NCBI GenBank assembly: GCA_015063885.1
Contig: SVTH01000008.1
Coordinates: forward strand, 62,001-126,000
Length of the DNA: 64,000 nt
DNA from: Oscillospiraceae bacterium
GTDB lineage: Bacteria; Bacillota; Clostridia; Oscillospirales; CAG-382
Direction of reading: 5' to 3'
Of this stretch, positions 17,257 to 27,200 are shown piece after piece. Each line of letters begins with the position of its first letter. Positions within the stretch are counted from its first letter, which is position 1. The notes below the pieces were generated by a model that searched no databases, was not told where the DNA came from, and saw only the letters and a list, made by a program, of their open reading frames with translations. The position numbers and the translations under genes are program-made.

Positions 17257-19839
17257 TTACTGAGCAAATTCGATTTCCCAAATACGGTCCAAGGGAGAGG
17301 AATAGGGGTTCATTTCAGATTCGGTGGGAAGGCTGGAAGCTGCGATCACGTTGGAGTTGAAGGCGTAGAGAACGCTTCTCTGGTAAACGGGAAGCTCCAC
17401 CGCCAGGTCAAGCACGTGCTCCATAGCGCTCTGGTACAGCTGGGTACGCTTGCTCTGGTCGTTGGTCTCACGGGCGGCGTCGATGAGGTCGCTGAGGTCG
17501 TTCAGGATCTTGGTCTCCTCAGCACTGCCGCTGGTCTTCAGGTAGTTATAGCCCCAAGCAAGGGTGCTGGTTGCGGTGGAATCCTTGTGGTAGACCTGGT
17601 ACATATCGGGGTCCAATGCGGAGGACCAAGCAGCTGCCCAAACCTCCAAGGAACCGGTGTTGATCTTGGTCAGAGCCTGGGTATCGCAGACTACCTCTAC
17701 GTCCCAACCCATATCGTTGAGGAGAGCGGCGGCGTCGCGGAATACCTTATAGGTGGGGTGATCCTGCAAGCTGGAGCCTGCGATGGTGAACTTCACGGAA
17801 AGCTGAGAGTCGCCCTCGCTGACGCCTGCGGCCTGCATGTACTTCCGGATATTTGCCACGGCGATATCCTGGCTCCAGTTGCCGAGAGGAGGATAGTCGA
17901 AGCCGTTGTCGTTGGCGGCTGCACCCTTGGGGTAAGCCCAGCTGACCTTGGACATGGGCCAGAAGATCTGTGCCGCGGTACCTGCACGGTAGTAGTCCAA
18001 CGCCAGAGAGGTGTTCATGGCGCACATGATGGCTTTACGCAGATTGATATCGTTGATCTTGGCTGCGTTGACGCCGATGTAACCGTAGCCCAGCTGGTCG
18101 GTGGTCAGAGTCACCATACCCTTGGAGGACAGAGCCTCCAGCTTCTCGTAGTTATCGGTGGTCAAAGAGGGAGAGATGTAGTGAACGTTGCCCTCTTCCA
18201 AAGCGGCGATGGCGTTGGCGGAGGAAACGATCTGATAACGGATCTTGGGGATCTTGGCATTCTCGATGCCCTCGCCAACGGTGCTGAAGTTCTCGTTGGC
18301 CTTGAAGTATACAACGTTGTTGGAATAGAACTGGCTTTCGCCGGGGTTATCGTCGTTTGCGGAGTTGGTCACCTTGTAAGCACCTGCACCCATGGGGAGC
18401 TTGATGTTACGGGTGGACTGGATCACGTCGGTCATGAAGTCGAAGCTTGCGAACTCAACGCCGAACTTATCGTTGGCAATATCCATTGCAACGGAGCTGC
18501 CCTCGCCGTAATAGTGCTGGGGTGCCACGGTGAGAGCGAAGTTCCAGATCGCCTTGGGGTCGACGCCGTCGATGGTGATTTGGAGAACGTCGTACTCGGA
18601 AGCGTTGGTTACGGTACCGTCTGCATTGTGTCCGGAGGCAACGGTATACTCGGTGCCGTTGACGGTGATCTTGCTGCCTGCCTTATCGGTGTGGCCCAGG
18701 GAAACGATGCCGGAGATGTTCTTAACGGCAAGGGTGCCGTCGTCGGAAACGTTCTCGTGGAGGATGACTTCCTTCGCCTTGGCGGTGAACTCGGTGTTCA
18801 GCGTGTTGGCGGTTGCCCAGTACTGCAGGATGATGTTCAGCTCTCTTGCGATCTTATCGTTGTAGATATAGTCGATGGCTGCTTCCTTGGTGGTGATAGA
18901 GGAGGGGTATGCGGGGGTCATCTTTTCGATCTTGGTACGGTCGATCTTACCGTCTGCGCCCTCGGCATACTCAACTTCCACGTAGCCCTCGGTGTACATG
19001 AAGCAGAAGATCTCGTTCTTGAACTCCTCGTAGTTGCTGTAGGGCTCGTCGATGTAGGATTCCTGAGCGGAGAGGTAATCGGTCTCAAGCTCTTCCTTGA
19101 ACAGCTTGAGGGCGTACTCGTAGTCCTCCAGCAGGTTCTTGTTGGAGACCTCTGCAGGGTTAGTGGAGATAGCGGTCTTATAGCCGTTGCTGACGGAATG
19201 GGCGTTGATAGCCGCCTTCATGGCCTCGTAGCCAACCTCCTTGGTGGAGGAAGCCTTCACCTGGGAGTTGAACAGGTTGATCAGCTCGTTCAGTCTTGCG
19301 GTGGCTCTGGAAGCCGCCTGGGAAGAGATCTGGCTGTCACTGTCGTCGGAAGAAGAACCGACGGTCTGGGTTCTGTATTCCGCGAGGCCGAGGATATCGG
19401 TGGAATACAGGGTGTTGGAGCCGGTATAAACGGGATCCAGGTAAACGTAGTAGTTAAACAGCACGTCCTCCATGGTCAGGGGGTGGCCGTCGGAGAATTT
19501 GATGCCGTTCTTCAGAACGAAGGTATAGGTTACGGTGCCGTCGTTGTTTTCCACGATGTCGTAATCCTTGGTTACTACGGCTTCGTTCTCACCGTATGCC
19601 ACCTGCACTTCCCCGTTGACGTACTTGGATGCAAGCATGCCGATCTGGGTCATAGCGACGATGGTACCGTCGTTGGCGGAGGTGGAGAAGAAGGGGTTGA
19701 ACAAGCCGTCAAGCTGTTCGGTCATAATTACGAATGCGTCCACGTTGGAGCCGCCGTTGTCGGAGCATCCTGTAAACGCAGTCAGGACACCCATGCAAAG
19801 AACAACGCACAGGACCAGTGAAAGGAGTCTCTTTTTCAT
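17257..19839 (-). CDS. oppA: oligopeptide-binding lipoprotein OppA, enlarged
   Basis: This 860-residue solute-binding lipoprotein (lipobox FTGC near residue 25) is of the SBP_bac_5 family, which usually has 520-620 residues. The N-terminal lobe shows NPFFSTSANDGTIV and FVLKNGIKFSDGHPLTMEDVLFNYYVYLD. Typical later segments are PMGAGAYKVTNS, LGYGYIGVNAAKINDINLRKAIMCAM and the C-terminal LPVYQRSVLYAFNSN. Between about residues 160 and 420 is an insertion rich in predicted helix and charged residues (SSDDSDSQISSQAASRATAR, then EYALKLFKEELETDYLSAQE). It captures peptides outside the cell for OppBCDF and is the third gene of the operon. Confidence 0.9.
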   Translation of the reverse strand: MKKRLLSLVLCVVLCMGVLTAFTGCSDNGGSNVDAFVIMTEQLDGLFNPFFSTSANDGTIVAMTQIGMLASKYVNGEVQVAYGENEAVVTKDYDIVENNDGTVTYTFVLKNGIKFSDGHPLTMEDVLFNYYVYLDPVYTGSNTLYSTDILGLAEYRTQTVGSSSDDSDSQISSQAASRATARLNELINLFNSQVKASSTKEVGYEAMKAAINAHSVSNGYKTAISTNPAEVSNKNLLEDYEYALKLFKEELETDYLSAQESYIDEPYSNYEEFKNEIFCFMYTEGYVEVEYAEGADGKIDRTKIEKMTPAYPSSITTKEAAIDYIYNDKIARELNIILQYWATANTLNTEFTAKAKEVILHENVSDDGTLAVKNISGIVSLGHTDKAGSKITVNGTEYTVASGHNADGTVTNASEYDVLQITIDGVDPKAIWNFALTVAPQHYYGEGSSVAMDIANDKFGVEFASFDFMTDVIQSTRNIKLPMGAGAYKVTNSANDDNPGESQFYSNNVVYFKANENFSTVGEGIENAKIPKIRYQIVSSANAIAALEEGNVHYISPSLTTDNYEKLEALSSKGMVTLTTDQLGYGYIGVNAAKINDINLRKAIMCAMNTSLALDYYRAGTAAQIFWPMSKVSWAYPKGAAANDNGFDYPPLGNWSQDIAVANIRKYMQAAGVSEGDSQLSVKFTIAGSSLQDHPTYKVFRDAAALLNDMGWDVEVVCDTQALTKINTGSLEVWAAAWSSALDPDMYQVYHKDSTATSTLAWGYNYLKTSGSAEETKILNDLSDLIDAARETNDQSKRTQLYQSAMEHVLDLAVELPVYQRSVLYAFNSNVIAASSLPTESEMNPYSSPLDRIWEIEFAQ

Positions 19840-19877
19840 TTTGTCGTACCTTCCTATGTGATATTTTAAAAACGTGT

Positions 19878-21188
19878 TTAGTCGGCGAAGGTCAGCGTGA
19901 CGGTGTTGCCTTCAACGGTAAGAGTGATACGGTCGGGATCCTCTCCCACAACGGTGCAGGAGATCTCCGCATCGGGAATCACTTCCCCGTCCCCCATGCC
20001 GCATACCAGGCCGATGGAATAGTCGTCCACGCCGAAGTAGCAGGAGGAATCGATCTGCAGGGCGGAGCCGAGGATCTTTACGCCGTTCAGAACGGCATCC
20101 TTGGAAACGGTGCCTGCAAGAAGACCGTAGTTTGTGCCCGCCACGCGGGTACCGGACTGGATGGTGAAGGTGACGTTTTCGAAGGTGAGATCCGTGATGG
20201 AAGCCTTCTCCGTCAGTTGGCCGAACAGTCCTGCGTTCGCTTTGGAATTATTGGTCTGTGTAAAGGTTACGTTCTTGATGGTGTGGCCGTTGCCCTTGAT
20301 CTCACCGCTGAAGTTACCGTACATAAAGACGGTGGGCCAGATCTCGTCGGCAAAATCCAGGTCGGCACAGATCTCGTAATGGCCGTTCAGGTTGGCGTTA
20401 TCCGTCAACTGCTCTGCGGTATAGATACGGTACCATTCCCCTTCCGTGTATTCCACGTAAAGCTTTAAAACGGTATCGGTGGCGGTACCCGTAGCGTAAT
20501 CGATAACGCCGGGGTGAGCAACCGCTTCGGTATCGACGGCCTTGGTAAAGGCATCGTCGTAATAGGCCGCAGTAAAGGTATAGCCGGAACGGGCGGGGAA
20601 TTTGTACATCTCCAGAGTGCCGGTCTCGGTGCTCCAGGCAGGAGCGTTGATCGTCTCCGTGGTGGGATCGAAATCCAACTCCCCGAGGAGCTCACCGGAC
20701 GTCTTGTCGCAGAATTGGATCTCAAAACGGGGGATCCAGGCGGCGTAGAGGGTCAGCACGGGAGATGCGGAGGAATGGGCGGCGGAGGGATCCACCTTCA
20801 CAAGGTCGGTGTCAAAATCCCATTTTTCGCCGTAGATATATTCCCCTGCCGAGGTCTCGGTGCGGACTGCGTACCAGCCGGCCAGGAAATAGCCGGGTCT
20901 GGATACGTTGAAGGCGTCGTTACCGCGGATGGGGTTGTCGGGAGAAAGCAGGGCGATCTCAGCCATGCCTTCCCCGTTCGTTTTCAGCTCTGCGGGATTG
21001 TAGGAATCCACGATCACAGAGGAGTTGGTGGTAAAGGTGCCTCCGTTGGCGTCAAACTTGACGCTGACGGTATAGCCCTCGCCGTCGTTCTTCTCGTAGG
21101 GCGTCGGTTCCGCACTGCAGGCCGAGAAGGTCAGCAATGCCAAAACGCAAAGGAGCGGGAAGAGAACGTTTTTGATGCATTTTTTCAT
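19878..21188 (-). CDS. surface lipoprotein with InlB-type beta repeats and GLUG-like segment
   Basis: This 436-residue lipoprotein has lipobox FSAC near residue 24. It has Listeria-Bacteroides (InlB B) type repeats: VSVKFDANGGTFTTNSS, YFLAGWYAVRT and LTLYAAWIPRFEIQF. A second related unit ends YTFTAAYYDDAFTKAV. The C-terminal part (GNFSGEIKGNGHTIKNVTF, GLFGQLTEKASITDLTFENV) looks like a GLUG or parallel-beta segment common in surface adhesins. It has no enzyme site. It lies between the giant protease gene and oppA, 25 and 38 bases from each, and is probably a surface-binding partner of the protease. Confidence 0.75.
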   Translation of the reverse strand: MKKCIKNVLFPLLCVLALLTFSACSAEPTPYEKNDGEGYTVSVKFDANGGTFTTNSSVIVDSYNPAELKTNGEGMAEIALLSPDNPIRGNDAFNVSRPGYFLAGWYAVRTETSAGEYIYGEKWDFDTDLVKVDPSAAHSSASPVLTLYAAWIPRFEIQFCDKTSGELLGELDFDPTTETINAPAWSTETGTLEMYKFPARSGYTFTAAYYDDAFTKAVDTEAVAHPGVIDYATGTATDTVLKLYVEYTEGEWYRIYTAEQLTDNANLNGHYEICADLDFADEIWPTVFMYGNFSGEIKGNGHTIKNVTFTQTNNSKANAGLFGQLTEKASITDLTFENVTFTIQSGTRVAGTNYGLLAGTVSKDAVLNGVKILGSALQIDSSCYFGVDDYSIGLVCGMGDGEVIPDAEISCTVVGEDPDRITLTVEGNTVTLTFAD

Positions 21189-21213
21189 GTTGATTTGTGA
21201 TTCTCCTTCCCGG

Positions 21214-24200
21214 TTATTCCTGTGCGGGAGCGGGGGCTGCGGGATCCTCGTTCTTCAGGACGCCCTGCAGGCAATAGACCATCAATACAAGTACTGCAAC
21301 GATGGAGAACAGCAGCAGGACCTCCTCGGGGTTGCCCTTGGGAGTGTCTCCGCCTTCGCCGGGATCATCCTCGGAAGGAGGCGTCAGCGCCGCAATACGC
21401 TGTTCAGCGGAAACCAGCACGTCGTAGTTGGTGACCAACGCCATCTGCTCCAGAGTTGCGATCTTGTCGTATGCCTCGCGGGCGGCCTCTACGATGGCTC
21501 TGTCCTCGTAGGTGACCTTTTCGGGAATGGCATTGATGGCCTTGATGGCGGCAATGGTAACGTCGTCGGGAGCGGCAGGACCTTCGATGCGGTAGCCGAA
21601 ATACTGGTCGCATACGTAGGAATCGTAGCCCACACCGTTGACGGGGCTGACCATGATCAGCTTATCCTCCACGTAGCCCACGTAATCCACGAAGTTTGCG
21701 CCGTAGAAGACGTTGGAATACTGGCCGCCCGTGGCGTTCCACATGAAGTAGGGGATCATGCCCATACCCACGATGGTCACCTCGGTGCCGTCGTAATCAG
21801 TGTAATCGCCGTATTCGCCGGAGCCGGGAACGTGCTCCAAGGATTCGTAATAGGTGGGATCGAACTCTTCTTCCAGGATGGGAACGTTGTAGCTGCCGAA
21901 GACCACGAGCTCAAGCTTATCACATGCATAGAATGCTTTGTGGCCGATGGCGGTGGTCATATAGGGCATCTTGATCCGCTGTACGTCGCTGCCGGCAAAG
22001 GCGTAGGCGCCGATACGGACGGTGTCGTCGGCAACAACCGCATCGTCGTGGGTATTGCCGGCATAGGTGATGAGCTCCATACCGAAGACGTTCTTGTAGT
22101 ACAGAGAGCCGTCGATAACGGAAACGGTTGCGGAGAGATCGAAGGTATCGGTCTCCACCTCAAACTCCTTGCCGCCCACGGTCTCGATGACGGTGGAAAC
22201 GAAGGGAGCTACCACGCACATGGCGAAGGGGTTATCTCCAAGGGTGGTGAGGGCGTTGCCCAGCTGTACCTTGAAGGGAGTGACCTCTTCCTTGATGAAG
22301 GCGTTGGTGCCGATGGAAACGGCCCCGGTGAGGTCTGCTTCGGTGAGTGCAACATATGCAAAGGCGTAATCGCCGATCTCGGTAACGGAAGACAGGTTCT
22401 TCACGTCGTCCAGGGGATCGCAGTATGCGAATCCGCCCTCGCCGATGGTGGTGCCGTTGGGATTCAGGGTAACGGACGCCAGGTTACGGTTGGAGACGAA
22501 GGCATACTTGTCGATGGAGGAAACGGAGGAAAGATCTATGGACTCCAGGCCGCATTCCATAAAGGCGTACTCGCCGATGGTCTCCACGGAGGACATATTG
22601 ATCTTCTTAAGAGCGTCGCACCCTGCGAAGGCGTAAGCGGGGATCTCCTTGATGGCGGTGCCCAGCTTCACGTCTACCAGGTCGCGGCAGTATGCGAAGG
22701 CATATTTGCCGATGCTTTCCGCAGAGGAAACGTCCAGAGAGGTGATCTGAGGTCCGTAGTAGGAATAGATGTAGTAACCGTCCTTGCCAACGGCGGCAAC
22801 GGTCATGTTGGTATCCATGCAAGCGTAGAATACGTCGCCGGACAGGGCGTAGTCGCCGATGCTCTTAGCGCTTGAAAGGTCGATGGACTTCAGAGACGTC
22901 ATGTTATAGAACGCCATATTGCCGATAACGGCATTCTTGCCCAGGGTCACTTTCTCCAGGCTTGCGGCGTAGGAGAAAGCGTTGTTACCGATGACGGCGT
23001 TCTCGCCGATGGTCAGAGAGGTGAGGGCGGAGGAGAACTCGTAACGGAAGTACTTGTCCTCGCCGATGTAGAAGCCTTCCACCTCGAAGGCGTTGTCCTT
23101 GTTGATGCTGAAGGCGTAATCACCCAGCACCACGTTGTCACCGATGACTACGGTGGCAAGGTCCATACATTCGCTGAAGATGCCCTCCCCTACCGTCATG
23201 CCGTTGGGAATGGTAACGGCCTGCAGGGAAGAATGGGAGAAGGCGTAATCGCCCATATAAGCGTCGTTTGCGAAGGCGGGAAGTGCGGTGATATGGGTTT
23301 CGAAGAAGGCGTACTTACCGATGGAGGTCAGCTTGCCCAGCTTAACAGAAACCAGGTTGGTGGAGGAAGCAAAGCCGTAATCCTCCACTACGGTCACCTT
23401 TTCCAGAGTGGCGGAGGTGATCTTTCTGTTGTGAGAAAGGGCACCCTTGCCGATGGCGGTAACGGAATTGTTGGTATATTCGCCCTTGACGTTGGGAGAG
23501 ACTGCAATCAGAGTCTTACCGTCGGCGGAAAGGATGTGATCGGCGGTCTGTACCTTATAGGCACGGTTGCCGTTTTCCACGATGAAGGTACCGATCTTGG
23601 TATCACGGAAGGCGAAGGCGCCGATGTCGTTCACCTCTGCGCCCAGGGTCACGGTCTCCATGGATTCGCATTCGTAGAACATACCCTCGGGAAGGACGGC
23701 GGAGTTCACGCGGAATTCCTTCAGGGATTCGCATCCCGTGAAGGCGTAGGAGCCGTACTTCACCTTATCGGCGGATACGGTGGCGGTCGCCAGCTTTTCA
23801 CAGCCTGCGAAGGCATACTGACCAACGGACTGCAGGGTATCTGCAAGGACGATGCCTGCCAGGTTCCGGTTGCCCGCAAAGGCGTAGTCGGAGATGACAC
23901 AGATGGAATCCAGCGCCAGGGTACCGCGGAGGTCGCAGTTCTCAAAGGCGTTCTGGTTGATGATCTTCAGATTGTTCTCGCCGCTGAAGGTGATCTTCTC
24001 CAGGGAGACGCAATTGTAGAAGGCGCCGTAGTCGATAGCCTCCAGAGTGGAGGGGAACACCACCTCTTCCAGGGCGGTCAGGTTTGCGAAGGCGTAGGAG
24101 TTGATCTTTTCCACACCCTCGGGGATGATCACCTTGGTGATGGTGTTGTCGCCGATGAACCAAGCCTTGGAGTTCTCGGCGTCGTCGAAGGCAAGCTCCT

Positions 24201-27200
24201 CCTCCGTCTTCATAATATACTCAAAGTTGGAGAAGGCGAACTGGCCGATCTCGGTGAGGGCAAGCTTAGCGGGGATATCCACAAGGCCGCCGTTACCGTA
24301 ATAGTGGGTCAGGCTGGAGCCTGTCTTGATATAGGGGTCCTTGACCTCCACGGAAACGGTCTCGGAATAGTAGGTGCTCTTCCCTTCCTGCATGACCTTG
24401 ATGGTGACGGAAGCGAAGCCCTCCGCAACGGCGGTAACGATGCCGCTTTGGTCGATCTTGACGATCTTTTCGTTGCTGGATTCAAATTCCACGGTGGTCT
24501 CGCCGGGGTAATAGGCGTCCAGAGAATACTGCAGCAATACGGACTCGGAGGGATACATAGCCAGGTTGAAGTTGCCCTCGAAGAAGCGGACGTTGCCGGT
24601 GTCGCCGATGTCCTTATCCTCGTTGACCACAACGTAGTAGGCCTTCAGCGTCTGATAGCCGTCCAGGGTGAACACGTCTACTACGGGCTTATCGTATCTC
24701 TCATAGCCCTCGTCCCCTTCTTTCAATACGGTGACCTTAAAGGTGACGCTCTCGTTGGTATTGGGATCCTGGGCCTTGATGATGGCGTTACCGGAGGACA
24801 CTGCCACCAGCTTGTTGTTCACAACGCGGACAACGCTGGGCTTGGAGGAGGAATAACCCAAAAGCTCTGCCCACTGGGTGTAAGGATACACGATGGGCTC
24901 TAGGGTGTAGACCTCGTTGGGGCTGAGGGTGAGACCGTCCTCCAGGCTCTCGAAATAGAATTCGGTGAAATCGTCGGGAAGGGGGATCTCGAAGGTTGCG
25001 GTGTTCAGCGCATAGTCGTAAACGCTGACCACGAAGCAGTTCTTATTGGTTGCGTTGTGCTTGATGTCGAAGAGATAATCCGTCAGCTCGAAGGTCACAC
25101 GGGTGGTGCTGTTCTTCTGAGAGTAAACGGGGGTCATGTACTGCTCGAAGGCCTTCATCTCGGGGGTGGGATTGCCGTTCTCGTCCTGGCCGGTGGTGAC
25201 GTAGCCCAGCTGAGCGCTCATGGCATAGTGGTTGTCGTAGATCAGCACGTCGGCGTAGAGACGGTTCTTCTTCAGAGATTTATCGTATTCGTAGTAGTAC
25301 TCCACGTCGGTGACGGTGGGAGCCTGGAAGTCGATGGTGAGGGGGAACTCGTAAACGTTGTTCTTGTTGGTATCAAGAGCGCCGTCCTTGTAATCCAGGT
25401 AGCCCACCAGCTTCACGATGAACCGGGAGTTGTTGGCGAAGTTATAATCCGCCGTGTCAAACTCGATCTCAATGTTGGAGGGATAGATGGAGGGGCCGCC
25501 GTCGCTGTAGGACTTACGTACCAGGTCGTCCACGCAGGTGAACACCACTTCCCCGGTGGTTGCGTTGTAGATGGAGACCTCGACACGCTCTGCGTTACGG
25601 AGCATACCTGCCCAGACGAAGCGCAGGGAGTGGACGGTGCCGTCCTTATTGGAAAGGGCAATGTACTGCTCGTTGGCGGCGATGACCATATCCTTGGGAT
25701 CCTGCAGGAAGTAGTAGGAGCCCAGGTAGCTGACGTAGTCCTCGCTGACGCCGCCGATGGGACGGGTGGCGTAGGCATCTGCCATGGTCTTATCTTCAAA
25801 GTCGATACCGTCGTCCAGCTCGTCCGCATTGGTATCGTAGTAAGTCAGATCGAAGAGGGGGGCGACGGTCCAGTCGCCGTAGAATGCCAGGTAGGGAACG
25901 TTCAGATCGCATTCCGTGCCTGCGGTAGCGGTGAGGGTGATGTAGCCCTCCACGTACATGCCGTTTTCAAAGGATTTGTTCAGATAGGCTTTATCTGCAT
26001 CGGACAGGGTGACGGTAACGGTAACGTCCAGGCTGTCGTCGCCGTATACGGTAACGGTATTGCCCTGGAGGTGGCCGCCCTTGCTGTCCTTGGAGGTAAC
26101 GGTAATAGTAGCACCGTCCAGGATATAAGATTCCTCGGTAACGGTGGTCTTACCCGCGCCGGTCTTGGTGTCGCTGACACCCTCGGTCATTACGTAAGCG
26201 CCGAGGTCGTAGGAAACGGTTGCATCGCCGAAGTTGTTGACGGTGAAGGTCATCTCGTAGACGCCGGTCTTGGAGGGGTCGTCCCCAAGCTCCAGCTTGG
26301 CCTTGTCCATCAGGTTGCCGTTTTTATCCAGAGTGGTGATATAAGCGGGGGTATTCAGAGCGTTGGACAGACTGCCCAGGCCCGCACCCTGCTTACGGAC
26401 GGAATAAGGAAGGCCGTTTTTACCAAGGGCAATATCTGCGGTGGACATGAGAAGCCCGTTGACCATGGCGTTGACCTTGTTGTTATCGTTGGCGATCTCG
26501 GGGAAATTCTCCACCACGTACTGACGGAGAAGGACTACCACGCCTGCCAGGTTGGGGCAGGCCATGGAGGTACCGGAAAGACGGTCGTAACCGCCGCCGG
26601 TAACGGAGGAGAGGATGCTGCCGCCGTGAGCGGTGATCTCGGGCTTGATGCGGAGATCGGGAGTGGGACCCCAGGAGGAGAAGTCGGAGATGAAGGGACC
26701 GGAGGTCTGGGAACGGCTGATCAACAGCTTGCCGCTGCCCACGGCCGCCAGCATTTCGCCGTCGTCCTGGGAGATGGAGCACACCGCGAGGGTGGTCTCG
26801 CCCACGTTCATTTTGATGTCGCCGGAGACGTTATTGTAAATAATGATGCCTGCCGCGCCCTGTTCCTGGGCGATGATGGCTTTTTCCTCGAAGGTGTTGG
26901 AGCCGCGGCGTACCAGGGCGATCTTGCCCTTCACGTCCATGCCGGTATAGTCGGCGGTTCTGCCCACGCCGGGGATGAGGACGAATTCCAGCTCTGCGGA
27001 ATCCTTGTCACCCAAGAGGGTATCGAAGAAGTTATTTTCTTTACTGGAGGAGTTGACGGACTCGGAGAAGTAAACGATGGTCTCGCCGTACTTGATGTAA
27101 GGAGTCTCCACGCCGCTGATGGAAGCTACGGAGAGCACGCCCTCGTAGGTGGAGGGAGAGCCTACCGTACCGGTATCGGGGTTGGAGGTGAGGCCCAGGT

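Noticed and set aside
14072..17263. A 1,063-codon open frame on the plus strand opposite oppB, oppC and oppD
   Set aside because: It is antisense to three clear transporter genes, His/Gly/Val-rich with no domain, and arises from codon bias of the real genes.
17416..19821. An 801-codon open frame opposite oppA
   Set aside because: Shadow of oppA; no recognisable motif or signal.
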